Source of the DNA: Bacteroidota bacterium
GTDB taxonomy: Bacteria > Bacteroidota > Bacteroidia > J057 > JAJTIE01
Assembly (NCBI GenBank): GCA_021300195.1
Contig: JAJTIE010000033.1
Span: 1 to 48,532 of the forward strand
Reading direction: 5' to 3'
Length of the DNA: 48,532 nucleotides
Within the stretch, counting starts at the first letter, position 1. Each line of letters starts with the position of its first letter. Of the stretch, positions 32,800 to 40,830 are shown piece by piece. The position numbers were made by a program, and so were the translations under genes. The notes under the pieces were generated by a model. The model saw only the letters and a program-made list of their open reading frames with translations, searched no databases and was not told where the DNA came from.

Positions 32800-33273
32800 C
32801 TATTCCCGCAGGCCCCGCTGCAACTCGCGCTTCGCGTCTCTTTCCTTCAGGCTCTCGCGCTTGTCGTAGGCCTTTTTGCCGCGAGCCAGGGCAATTTCTA
32901 TTTTCACCAGCCCCCTGTCGCTAAAAAATAGGCGGATCGGGATGATGGTAACGCCCGCAATCTGGCTTTCCTTAGCCAGCTTTTTCAGCTCGCGCCGGGT
33001 GAGCAGGAGCTTGCGTGGGCGCAGGGGCTCGTGGTTAAAGAACTGGGCCGACTGCTCGTAGGGCTGGATCTGCAGGTTTCGCAGGTATAGTTCGCCCTGT
33101 TCGAAGGCACAAAACGCATCCTGCATCTGCACGTTGCCCAGCCGCACGCTTTTTATCTCGGTGCCTAGCAGCTGGATGCCGGCTACAAACTTTTCATCAA
33201 AGTGATAGTCGTGGCTTGCTTTCCGGTTTTGAATGGTGGGGGCCATATTGGCCTGCTTCTTTTTCTGGGCCAT
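32800..33273 (-). CDS. smpB: SsrA-binding protein SmpB
   Basis: SmpB binds tmRNA and brings it to stalled ribosomes for trans-translation. The 157-aa protein has the family core: IQNRKASHDYHFDEKFVAGI (about 14-33, first part conserved in all SmpB), GTEIKSVRLGNVQMQDAF, LTRRELKKL, GVTIIPIRLFFSDRGLVKIE (about 107-126) and the basic C-terminal tail KRESLKERDAKREL. The start ATG lies 2 nt after the radC stop. No ssrA gene is seen nearby. Confidence 0.96.
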   Translation of the reverse strand: MAQKKKQANMAPTIQNRKASHDYHFDEKFVAGIQLLGTEIKSVRLGNVQMQDAFCAFEQGELYLRNLQIQPYEQSAQFFNHEPLRPRKLLLTRRELKKLAKESQIAGVTIIPIRLFFSDRGLVKIEIALARGKKAYDKRESLKERDAKRELQRGLRE

Positions 33274-33275
33274 GG

Positions 33276-33959
33276 CTATAGCTGCTTATTTTCGGCAAAG
33301 GAGTAGTACTGCGCACCGGCAATAATGATGTGGTCTAGCAGCTGAATATCGAACCAGTTTGCCCCCTCCTTTAGCTTAATGGTGAGTGCAATATCGGTGC
33401 CGCTAGGCTGTAGGCTTCCGCTGGGGTGGTTGTGGCTGATAATCAGCCCGGTGGCCATCAGGTTGAGTGCCTCCCGGAAAATAATCTTGGGGTCGATAAC
33501 CGTGGAGGTGCTGCCTCCGCTACTCACACGCTTTTCGCCAATGATCTGGTTTCGGCGGTTGAGGAAAAGGACGTAGAAGATCTCGTGGTCCAGGTCTGTC
33601 ATACGCGGGCTGAGGTAGGCCGCTACGATGGCGGGATCGTTGGCAAACACTTCGCGCACCTCAGTCAGCTGTTTGCGCTTGGCTAGCTCAAATGCCGCTA
33701 CGATGCTGATTGCCTTGGCAGGGCCAATTCCTTTGATAGTGGTCATTTCTCGTAACGTGCAGCGGGCTAGCCGGTGCAGGCCACCAAAGTGCTCGATCAG
33801 CTCTCGGCCTACAGCTACGGCACTCCGGCTAGGGGTACCACTCCCGATCAGGATGGCGATCAGTTCCGCCTCGGTAAGAGCTTCAGGGCCCTTTTCTACG
33901 AGTTTTTCACGCGGGCGGTCTTCTACGGCCCAGTGATTAATCGGTTGTTGGTACTGCAT
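33276..33959 (-). CDS. radC: RadC family JAB1/MPN-domain protein
   Basis: A 227-aa RadC homologue with an N-terminal helix-hairpin-helix region (LARCTLREMTTIKGIGPAKA, about 66-85) and the JAMM metallo-domain: Glu in DHEIFYVLF and HNHPSGSLQPSGTD (about 174-187). The historic DNA-repair name is not well supported; the biochemical role of chromosomal RadC is unresolved. ATG 33959 gives a typical start; a GTG at 33998 is in frame but adds non-family residues. smpB follows after 2 nt, so these are likely cotranscribed. Confidence 0.94.
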   Translation of the reverse strand: MQYQQPINHWAVEDRPREKLVEKGPEALTEAELIAILIGSGTPSRSAVAVGRELIEHFGGLHRLARCTLREMTTIKGIGPAKAISIVAAFELAKRKQLTEVREVFANDPAIVAAYLSPRMTDLDHEIFYVLFLNRRNQIIGEKRVSSGGSTSTVIDPKIIFREALNLMATGLIISHNHPSGSLQPSGTDIALTIKLKEGANWFDIQLLDHIIIAGAQYYSFAENKQL

Positions 33960-34032
33960 GGCGGGGGAGAAAATGAGCGAACCGCTATTCTCACGCACAC
34001 ACAGGGGCAGTCAGCATCTGCACGGTCGTGCA

Positions 34033-34047
34033 GCAGGCCAGGCCTGC
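34033..34047. other. Perfect 7-bp inverted repeat between rpsT and radC
   Basis: GCAGGCC-A-GGCCTGC is a near-perfect palindrome in the 120-nt rpsT-radC gap, able to form a 5-bp stem with a 5-nt loop. No T-run follows, so termination after rpsT is possible but unproven. Confidence 0.25.
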
Positions 34048-34079
34048 GGGGCAGCCCGCCCGCACCAGGGGAGGTGCTG

Positions 34080-34337
34080 CTAGGAGGCCAGCTTGTTTAC
34101 GTAGCGGGTTATACGCGCCTTGTAGTTGGCGGCCGTACGCTTGTGTATGATGTTTCGGTTGGCCAGGCGGTCCAGCTGGCTATTCAGCTGGGGGATCATG
34201 GCAGCCGCTTCTTTCGCATCGGTCATTTTACGCACTTTCTTCATCAGGTTGCGCGCGGTTACCATACGGGTGCGGTTGCGCAGGCGGGCCTTGGCCGTCT
34301 GGCGCATTCTTTTGGCTGCCGATTTAATATTGGGCAT
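34080..34337 (-). CDS. rpsT: 30S ribosomal protein S20
   Basis: An 85-aa, strongly basic protein with the S20 pattern: MPNIKSAAKRMRQTAKAR start, RNRTRMVTARNLMKKV, and the C-terminal IIHKRTAANYKARITRYVN. S20 binds 16S rRNA early in 30S assembly. The frame is open upstream to 34445, but the ATG at 34337 is the family start and lies 27 nt downstream of the best promoter in the window. Confidence 0.97.
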   Translation of the reverse strand: MPNIKSAAKRMRQTAKARLRNRTRMVTARNLMKKVRKMTDAKEAAAMIPQLNSQLDRLANRNIIHKRTAANYKARITRYVNKLAS

Positions 34338-34363
34338 AGTACTACTCTTTTTACGAAAGACTG

Positions 34364-34395
34364 CAAAGTTAGAAGAAAAAACACGGATCCCCAAA
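34364..34395 (-). promoter_or_regulatory. Full-consensus promoter of rpsT (TTTG-N20-TAACTTTG)
   Basis: On the minus strand TTTG (34392-34395) is followed after exactly 20 nt by TAACTTTG (34364-34371), matching both elements of the Bacteroidota sigma-ABfr consensus. The leader to the ATG at 34337 would be about 20 nt. Confidence 0.8.
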
Positions 34396-34501
34396 GGTTT
34401 TTTCACTTGAATCTGGTCGTGTTTTTGGCGCCAAATTTGGGGCAACGTCGAGCAGGGGCGTATATTTAGGTGCTGTTACCAATCATGTGTATTTGTTCTC
34501 C

Positions 34502-36046
34502 ATGGCACTGCCTATGCGGTATATCCTGATTTTCATGCTCGTGTGGCTTAGCCCCCTGCCAGGCCATGGCCAGGCCCAGCGGCTAGGCACTGCTCGCCTG
34601 TTTCTATTCCAGAACGGCCTGGCACTCAATCTGGAACAGGGCAATCTTTCCTTTCATCAGCGGCGTGTAACCATAGAAGACTTTCCGCGCGCGCAGTTTG
34701 GGGCCTTTTGGCTAAGCCCGAATGCTGGCTACAGCATCCTGAAGACTGTGTACAGGCCGGATACGGTACTACACACCGCCGAGGCCCGAACGCTTTTTGA
34801 AATCCTGAAGGCCAATGTGGGCAAGGATGCGCGTGTAACCTACAAGGTGGGCACAGAGCTGGAGGATGCGGACGGCCCGATCTTGCCATTCGGCTTCGAA
34901 AGCGACCTGGCACGTATCCGGCGCACCACAGGCGGCACCATTTTTATCCATAAAGACCAGATACAGATGGTAAGCATACAGGCCAACCTGCCAAACACCC
35001 ACTACCAAGAGGGCAAAATAGGCATGGCCACTACGGTGGAGATCGACAAAGATTTCGCCTTTGCCCCCCTGGATGCCCTGTATTTTCAGGAGGGCTTCAG
35101 CTGGGTGCCAGACTATAGGCTGGGCCTGGGCAAGGCAGAGATGGCCCAGCTAGGCATGAAGGCGATTGTAACCCACAGCGGGAGCGCAGTGGATGAAACC
35201 GAGATAAAACTGGTGATAGGCAGCCCTACCCCCAGCGGGCACCCCTCGCTGGATGCCTGTGCCCGAGCGCTGATTGGGGCCCTGCCTGGCCAGCACTTTC
35301 CGCAGCCCATAGTGCCACACGAGCTGGTGCAGGTGGTGCGCGACACCGCCGCACAGGCCCGTGCGCAGCAGAGCCTGTGCGCCTATACCAACCCAGACCC
35401 CACCCAGCCAGGCACCCTATACGTGCTAGACGCGGGAAAGGCCTCGCTGGATGTAAATGGGAAGGCGTATCTGCCCGCACTGGAGGCAATGGTGCCGGCA
35501 AAAAAGGGTTTTCGGTGCCAGATACCGAACTTTATCGACACACTGAATCGGGCAGACCTGTCCACCCCTGCCTATACGGCCGAGGTATACCAGCAGCTAC
35601 AAATCAAAAACTCGCTGGAGATACCCCTGCTGGCCGGAGCCCTGCACATAGCCGATGTAAATGGCCAGCCCCTGACCCAAGCCCTGCTACCCTACCTGGC
35701 ACCCAAAGACTCCTGCTGTATACAGCTGCCTCAAAGCGCAAAACTCCTGGTGCAGTGCGACGAAAATGTGTACATAGCCGAGGCGCGGGCGCGGCTAGAG
35801 GATAAGAGCACTGCCGACCGAATAACCATGCGGGGCCTGATCCGGATAAAGAACGTAGACAAACAGCCTGTACAGCTGACGGTGCACAAGCAGCTGATGG
35901 GATTGATAAACCAGCAGACTGGGGCCACCCTAACCGAGGAAGACCAGAAAATAGGCCGAAACGTGCTGAAGACCCTGCAATGGACTGTTGTAGTGCAACC
36001 CGAGAGCACCTACCAGCTGCCCTACGAATACGTATTCTACCGCTAA
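34502..36046 (+). CDS. Secreted DUF4139-like protein
   Basis: A 514-aa exported protein with a signal peptide (about 1-27, ending GHGQAQ). The C-terminal half resembles the DUF4139 pattern: a central SWVPDYRL segment (about 201-208), then VYQQLQIKNSLEIPLLAGALH (in about 365-385), a beta-rich region with RGLIRIKNVDKQPVQLTVHK and a terminal strand after QPESTYQLPYEYVF. DUF4139 proteins are surface or periplasmic proteins of unclear role. Start options are GTG 34487, ATG 34502 and ATG 34514; the two ATGs both give good signal peptides. The stop overlaps the rdgB start (TAATG). Confidence 0.6.
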   Translation: MALPMRYILIFMLVWLSPLPGHGQAQRLGTARLFLFQNGLALNLEQGNLSFHQRRVTIEDFPRAQFGAFWLSPNAGYSILKTVYRPDTVLHTAEARTLFEILKANVGKDARVTYKVGTELEDADGPILPFGFESDLARIRRTTGGTIFIHKDQIQMVSIQANLPNTHYQEGKIGMATTVEIDKDFAFAPLDALYFQEGFSWVPDYRLGLGKAEMAQLGMKAIVTHSGSAVDETEIKLVIGSPTPSGHPSLDACARALIGALPGQHFPQPIVPHELVQVVRDTAAQARAQQSLCAYTNPDPTQPGTLYVLDAGKASLDVNGKAYLPALEAMVPAKKGFRCQIPNFIDTLNRADLSTPAYTAEVYQQLQIKNSLEIPLLAGALHIADVNGQPLTQALLPYLAPKDSCCIQLPQSAKLLVQCDENVYIAEARARLEDKSTADRITMRGLIRIKNVDKQPVQLTVHKQLMGLINQQTGATLTEEDQKIGRNVLKTLQWTVVVQPESTYQLPYEYVFYR

Positions 36047-36651
36047 TGCCCCTACAGCCCGAGCACCCTACCCTCTTTTTTGGCACGCACAACCGGAACA
36101 AGGCAGCCGAGGTACAGGCCATGGTGGCCAGCCACTTCCGGCTGTGCATGGCTGCAGACATGCCGGGTGTGGCCGAACCCGAAGAAACAGGTAAAACCCT
36201 GAAAGAAAATGCGTTATTGAAAGCCCGGGCCTACCACCGGGCCACGGGCCTGCCCACCCTGGCCGATGATACCGGCCTGGAGGTGGCAGCCCTGGGCGGC
36301 GCACCCGGCGTGCACAGCGCCCGCTATGCCGGGCCGCAGGCCGGTGCCGAAGCCAATATGCAGCGGCTGCTACAGGCACTGGCAGGGCAGGCGCACCGGC
36401 AGGCACGCTTCCGCACCGTCTTTGTCTACATCGATTCAGCCGGGCAGGCCCACCAGTGGGAGGGCATCCTGGAGGGACATATCCTGGCGGCAGCCAGGGG
36501 TAGCCAGGGCTTTGGCTACGACCCCATATTCTGCCCACTGGGCAGCACCCGAAGCCTGGCCGAGCACAGCCCCGAAGAAAAAAATGCCATCTCGCACCGG
36601 GGCATCGCGCTACGCGCCTTTGTAGCCTGGCTGCAGGCACAGGGCACATAG
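36046..36651 (+). CDS. rdgB: RdgB/HAM1 non-canonical purine NTP pyrophosphatase
   Basis: The enzyme hydrolyses dITP, ITP and XTP to monophosphates, cleaning the nucleotide pool. The 201-aa protein has FFGTHNRNKAAEV (about 11-23), ETGKTLKENALLKA (about 47-60), LADDTGLEVAALGGAPG (about 73-89), then SARYAG and GFGYDPIFCP (about 157-166) with a C-terminal SHRG. The ATG shares one base with the preceding stop (TAATG), implying coupled translation with the secreted DUF4139-like gene, although the functions seem unrelated. Confidence 0.95.
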   Translation: MPLQPEHPTLFFGTHNRNKAAEVQAMVASHFRLCMAADMPGVAEPEETGKTLKENALLKARAYHRATGLPTLADDTGLEVAALGGAPGVHSARYAGPQAGAEANMQRLLQALAGQAHRQARFRTVFVYIDSAGQAHQWEGILEGHILAAARGSQGFGYDPIFCPLGSTRSLAEHSPEEKNAISHRGIALRAFVAWLQAQGT

Positions 36652-36730
36652 GCGGTCTCGGGGCACGGGCAGCAGGGCTGTGCGCACAATTGCCCAACAG
36701 GCAGGGTGTGGGTACGTGGCTACACAAACA

Positions 36731-37540
36731 TCATTCCTGCCGTAGCAGGGTGCTGGGTGCCTGCCAGGGGGTGAGCACCAGCTGCAGGGTCTGGGGGCTA
36801 CGTGTGGGGTCGTAGCTGATGAGTAGCAGCGCACTGGAGCTGGCTGCGGCCAGCGTAAACACCGTGCGCCCACCGCCCTCCTCCAGGGCCGTGAGGCGGG
36901 TGCCCGCCACCCGGTACTGCCCCTGGGTGGTGCTACCCAGCAGGCGGATGCGAAAGCTCCCATCCTTGTCGAACACAAACTCGCTCTGGGTACGCAGGCT
37001 GTCTATCTGCCGCGCCAGGGCCACACGGCGGCGTGCATCCTGTATTTCCTGGGGGTCGTACTCCACCCGGCTAAGCTGCCACCTGCCAGGCACAAAGGCG
37101 CCCAAACCTGTAAGCTGAAAAGCGGGCACCAGGGTAAAGCGGTAGTCGGCATCGGCCACCAGGTCGTGCAGGCGTAGCCGCAGCGTATCGGCCCGCTGCA
37201 GCTCTATCCACAGCGTGTCGGGACGGCTGGCACCATGCTCTGTAAGGATGTAGGCCGGGCTTGCCTGCCAGGTGCCCTGCTCGGGCTTGCCACCCGGCAG
37301 GTCGAATAGATAGCTGCTGTCTGCCCGAAAAACAAAACGGGCCTCCTGCCGCAGCTGCTGGATGCTGAGCTGTACCTGCGCACGGGCCTCTGCGGGCAGG
37401 CTATGCAGGTCGTAGCCGGGGTCGTAGGCCTCCAGCCGCCACTCGCCACACAGGGGGCACGGCTGGGCCACCGCTCGGGCAGGCACCCCCAGCAGGGCAC
37501 AGCCCACCAGTAGGCATAGGCCATGGAGAAACAAATACAT
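36731..37540 (-). CDS. Secreted protein with two lipocalin-like repeats
   Basis: From ATG 37540 the 269-aa product has a signal peptide (about 1-25, ending AVAQ) and two related domains. Repeat 1 (about 30-125) begins CGEWRLEAYDPGYDL and includes EARFVFRADSSYLFDLPGG then QGTWQ; repeat 2 (about 147-245) begins PGRWQLSRVEYDPQEI and includes SEFVFDKDGSFRIRLLGS then QGQYR. The shared G-x-W-x-L start and spacing resemble Bacteroidota lipocalin-like domains. The frame runs upstream to 37624, but a promoter box (37544-37551) lies between, so 37540 is the start. Function is unknown. Confidence 0.75.
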   Translation of the reverse strand: MYLFLHGLCLLVGCALLGVPARAVAQPCPLCGEWRLEAYDPGYDLHSLPAEARAQVQLSIQQLRQEARFVFRADSSYLFDLPGGKPEQGTWQASPAYILTEHGASRPDTLWIELQRADTLRLRLHDLVADADYRFTLVPAFQLTGLGAFVPGRWQLSRVEYDPQEIQDARRRVALARQIDSLRTQSEFVFDKDGSFRIRLLGSTTQGQYRVAGTRLTALEEGGGRTVFTLAAASSSALLLISYDPTRSPQTLQLVLTPWQAPSTLLRQE

Positions 37541-37543
37541 ACG

Positions 37544-37551
37544 CAAAGATA
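37544..37551 (-). promoter_or_regulatory. TAnnTTTG -7 element 3 nt upstream of the lipocalin-like gene ATG
   Basis: The minus strand reads TATCTTTGCGTATG, nearly the same arrangement as at the CPBP gene, with 3 nt between box and ATG. A transcript from it would be leaderless. Confidence 0.55.
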
Positions 37552-37733
37552 ACGCCCCGCGGGCCGCTTTAGCGCATGAGGTTGGCCTTCGGGCATACCG
37601 AATAGCAACCATACCGGAGATCAATGCGACTACTCGGCCTCATTGCCTGGTTCATTCTCGGAAATAAGCAGGCACAGCCACGAAAAACACACGAAACAGG
37701 TGTGATGGGGCGTTTGTTTTACGAAATTGGGGT

Positions 37734-38099
37734 ATGAAAATTCCTTTTGGCTACCTGCTAGCAGCCTGCCTGTACACGCTGCTTCCTGTGTGCGTGCACG
37801 GCCAGTGCTACTACTTTGCCGAGGTGCAGGATGTGCAGCGGAGCGACAGCAGCATAAGCCGAAAAGTATACTTCACCCAGCTGGCTAGCTCGGCCAGCTG
37901 CATAGATGAAGCCGAGGTGTTTCGGCACGTGCGGCTCGCATGGTTCCACCTTACACGCAACCCCAACCTCTCTGCCGGGCAGGTCAGGATACTCGGGCCA
38001 TTTCGAGACGAAGACTTTGCCATGCAGCAATATATTGAGCATATTGGGGCTGTAGATGATGCGCCAGACAAGCACTTGCTCACGCTTAGCCTACCCTAG
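37734..38099 (+). CDS. Small secreted protein of unknown function
   Basis: A 121-aa protein with a signal peptide (about 1-24, ending VHGQ) and a short soluble domain starting CYYFAEVQDVQRSD, ending LLTLSLP. Two cysteines follow the signal peptide (CYYF and SCIDE) and could pair. I do not recognise the family. It overlaps the next gene by 44 nt in another frame, so the two are surely coexpressed. Confidence 0.65.
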   Translation: MKIPFGYLLAACLYTLLPVCVHGQCYYFAEVQDVQRSDSSISRKVYFTQLASSASCIDEAEVFRHVRLAWFHLTRNPNLSAGQVRILGPFRDEDFAMQQYIEHIGAVDDAPDKHLLTLSLP

Positions 38100-39591
38100 C
38101 CGCCAGGACTGGCCAGGGTGGCTCTGCCGTATCCCTGCGGGGCTGCTGGTGCTGCTGCTACTGGCAGGGCCACTGGCACAGGCGCAGCAGATAACGGCGC
38201 AGCTACACCTGAGCAACAAGGAGCCAGAGCCCCTGTGGTTTGAGTACGTGCGGGCAGACGGCGGCTTGGCCACGCTTAGCTATATGAGCAAGCGCAGCAG
38301 CCGCTACCTGGGCATCTACAAGTACGACGAGTCCTTCCGCCGCACGTGGGAGCGGCAGGTACTCCAGAACTCCAATCGGCTTGAGATTGTGCACTTCACG
38401 GTACTGGGCGAGCGCATTCTACTGTTTGTGGGCGAGCAGAACCCCGGAGAGTCCACCCAAACCCTATACTACTACGCCTACAGCCTGGATGGCACGGCTG
38501 AGGCCGAACGGGTACCCCTGCTGACTGCACCCAAGAAAGAGGCCCTACGCAGCAGTCTGCGCTTTGTACACAGCATAAACAAGCAGCTGCTGGCCTGTGT
38601 GCAGCAGTTTCCGCACGACGCTACCGACCGCCCCATACGCCTGGCCTACCACCTGTTCCAGCAGGGGCAGCCCGGCCCACGCAGCTACGAGTTCGACCTG
38701 CCCTACACCGGCACAGATGCCTATGAGCTAAAGGAGGCAGAGCTAAGCAACAGCGGAAACCTGCATGTGCTTGCCAAGAAGGAAGCCGGTAGGCGGCAGC
38801 CTGCCAATGATGTTCGATACGTGCTGGCGCGCTACCGGATAGCAGATGAGCAGGTGCTGGAGACCCCGCTGTATTTTTCGGATAGCCTGATTACCGACCT
38901 CACCTTTCAGCTAAGCCCGAGCGAGGAGGTGTTTATGGGCGGCTTCTACAGCCGCAGCCAGGCCGACCAGGCGTATGGGCTGGTTTTTGTGCGGCTGGAC
39001 TCGGCAGACCACGCCATGACCGTCAGCAGCTTTACCCCTTTCAGCACATCATTCCTGGGGCGCTACCTGAATGAGCGGCAACTGAACCGGGGAAACGCCC
39101 TCACAGACTTCTATCTGGATAAAATCATTCTGCGTAGCGATGGGGGCATGCTCTTTCTGGCCGAGCAGTTTTATCTGACGTACGTAAACTACTACGATGC
39201 CTACGGCTTCCTCTCTTACCAGGAGGAGTATCACTATGATGATGTAGCGGCATTTTCTGTATCTCCGGCCGGTGAGGTGGAGTGGCATGCGCTGGTACCC
39301 AAGAGCCAGGCGGGCCAGAGCCGGATGGAGCTTAGCTACTTCCCGGCCATTGGGCCTGCCGGTGTATATGTATTCTTCAAGGCCTATCAGCGTAAGATAG
39401 GTACCCATCTGTACTATCAACGCATCCTGCCTGATGGCACGGTGGAACCCGCGCAGGTATTTATGGGCCAAATGCGGGGAGCAGATATTTTTTACCGCCC
39501 AGCCTGCGAGCAGATCACCAACCGAGAGGCGGTGCTGGTGTACCGGCGAGACGGGAAGTTCTCCCTGGTAAAGATTCGACTGGAAGAGTAG
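38056..39591 (+). CDS. Secreted protein of unknown function, overlapping the preceding gene
   Basis: A 511-aa exported protein: a 26-residue polar N-region, a hydrophobic core (GLLVLLLLAGPLAQA, about 29-43) and a beta-rich body with repeated short strands (YYYAYSLDG, LYFSDSLITDLTFQLS, VFMGGFYSRSQ), which could be a propeller-like fold. I do not recognise the family. The only ATG starts are 38056 and 38059, both inside the preceding gene; no start codon lies between 38100 and the hydrophobic core, except leucine or valine codons within the core. The 3' end meets a hairpin and the convergent gene at 39628. Confidence 0.7.
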   Translation: MMRQTSTCSRLAYPSRQDWPGWLCRIPAGLLVLLLLAGPLAQAQQITAQLHLSNKEPEPLWFEYVRADGGLATLSYMSKRSSRYLGIYKYDESFRRTWERQVLQNSNRLEIVHFTVLGERILLFVGEQNPGESTQTLYYYAYSLDGTAEAERVPLLTAPKKEALRSSLRFVHSINKQLLACVQQFPHDATDRPIRLAYHLFQQGQPGPRSYEFDLPYTGTDAYELKEAELSNSGNLHVLAKKEAGRRQPANDVRYVLARYRIADEQVLETPLYFSDSLITDLTFQLSPSEEVFMGGFYSRSQADQAYGLVFVRLDSADHAMTVSSFTPFSTSFLGRYLNERQLNRGNALTDFYLDKIILRSDGGMLFLAEQFYLTYVNYYDAYGFLSYQEEYHYDDVAAFSVSPAGEVEWHALVPKSQAGQSRMELSYFPAIGPAGVYVFFKAYQRKIGTHLYYQRILPDGTVEPAQVFMGQMRGADIFYRPACEQITNREAVLVYRRDGKFSLVKIRLEE

Positions 39592-39623
39592 CCCGGCTGC
39601 GGTAGTGTTTGCTGCCGGCCGGG
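39592..39623. terminator. Hairpin between convergent genes
   Basis: CCCGGC pairs with GCCGGG and GGTAG with CTGCC (one T-G wobble) around a 6-nt loop, with a small internal bulge. It starts right after the TAG at 39589-39591 and ends 4 nt before the stop of the convergent gene. No U-tract follows. Confidence 0.45.
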
Positions 39624-39627
39624 AGAT

Positions 39628-40809
39628 CTATCTACCTGGTTTGTCTTTAATCTTCTTTTTCTTGGGGGCTGGCTTGGGTGCAGGCAGGGCCCGCTGCTCA
39701 ATAAGCTGCTGGCGGTCTCGCTCAGCCTGCTTGCGGGTCTCGTCCGGGTCCAATTGCTCCATTTGGGGGTGATAAACGTCTACCTCTTTGAGCAGATAGA
39801 AGAAGCCCTTTCGGTTATTGTGCACGCGCTTTATCCAGGCCAGGGCATCATAGTCTCCGGCAGGGCCGTAGCGTCGCTCCTGCTGCACAGCCAGGCTATT
39901 TGTGTCTTCGCTAGCCAGGTAGTTGCTCTGCAGGTGGTCAAAAATCAGCATCTCGCTCAGCCGCTTGCTACGCGGGTCGCGCACCTGGCCCAGGTTCAGG
40001 CTGAAGTGGGTATTGTCGCTATACTTGAATACGCAGCGGCTTTTGGGCACTTCGGAGAAGTAAAAGATGGGGGCACCAAACTCGATCTTCAGGGGGTCTT
40101 CCGCATCCGGAAAGGTAATGCAGTCGATGATCTTATAGTTATTCTGCCTGTTGTGCCCATTGTAGCCCAGAACGACGTAGTAGCGCACCTTTTTCTGCCG
40201 CATTTTGCCACTCATTCCATCTTTCTGGGCGTACTTGCCCTGGTAGGTTAGCACGCCATAGTCACTATTCTTGGGGTGATAGTACAGGGCACCCAGCCAT
40301 TTGGTTGGGTTTAGTATTTCGTTCTCAATGGTTGGCGTGCGGTCCACCCGGTCATTCAGTACGACCACGGCATAAGTCACGGCCCCTGCCTGCTGTATGG
40401 GCCGCTGTACAAGGCCAAAGTGGTAGTAGTTCTGAACCTGCTGCAGGCTATCCTGGTCTACCAGTACCCAGGTGAAGAGCCTGAAGCACTCGTCCTCGGG
40501 ATAAATGCGCGAAACGGTTTTGATTCCCGCAAAGGGATAGGCATAGCTATCGGCCCGCTTTAGCACCTCGCTCAGCATCAGGATAAAGCGGCCATTCACG
40601 TAGTCTTTGTAGGGGCCTACGGGATGATTCAGAATGTCCTGGCCCATTGCAGCCAGCTCGGCCTCTATCTCTGGCAGCGGGGCTGTGCGCAGCCGCTCTT
40701 GCTCGTCGGGATAGAGCGCCACCCGGTTTTCGTCCTGTGCATGTGCGGCACCGCAGGCAGCTAGCAGCAGCACGCTATAGAGTAAGGTTCGGAAAAAAAG
40801 CTTACGCAT
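39628..40809 (-). CDS. Secreted protein of unknown function with basic C-terminal tail
   Basis: A 393-aa protein with a signal peptide (about 1-24, ending AAHAQ) and a globular body carrying segments FPFAGIKTVSRIYPEDECFR-like (about 93-110, with a possibly conserved ECFRLFTW), NYKIIDCITFPD and FKYSDNTHFSLN. The last 30 residues are Pro/Lys-rich (PAPKPAPKKKKIKDK). I recall similar conserved hypothetical proteins in Bacteroidota but cannot name a function. It is the third gene of a minus-strand set with the YbjN-like and LRR genes (21-nt gap to the LRR stop). Confidence 0.75.
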   Translation of the reverse strand: MRKLFFRTLLYSVLLLAACGAAHAQDENRVALYPDEQERLRTAPLPEIEAELAAMGQDILNHPVGPYKDYVNGRFILMLSEVLKRADSYAYPFAGIKTVSRIYPEDECFRLFTWVLVDQDSLQQVQNYYHFGLVQRPIQQAGAVTYAVVVLNDRVDRTPTIENEILNPTKWLGALYYHPKNSDYGVLTYQGKYAQKDGMSGKMRQKKVRYYVVLGYNGHNRQNNYKIIDCITFPDAEDPLKIEFGAPIFYFSEVPKSRCVFKYSDNTHFSLNLGQVRDPRSKRLSEMLIFDHLQSNYLASEDTNSLAVQQERRYGPAGDYDALAWIKRVHNNRKGFFYLLKEVDVYHPQMEQLDPDETRKQAERDRQQLIEQRALPAPKPAPKKKKIKDKPGR

Positions 40810-40830
40810 GGCGAACAGGTGAGCAGAAGG

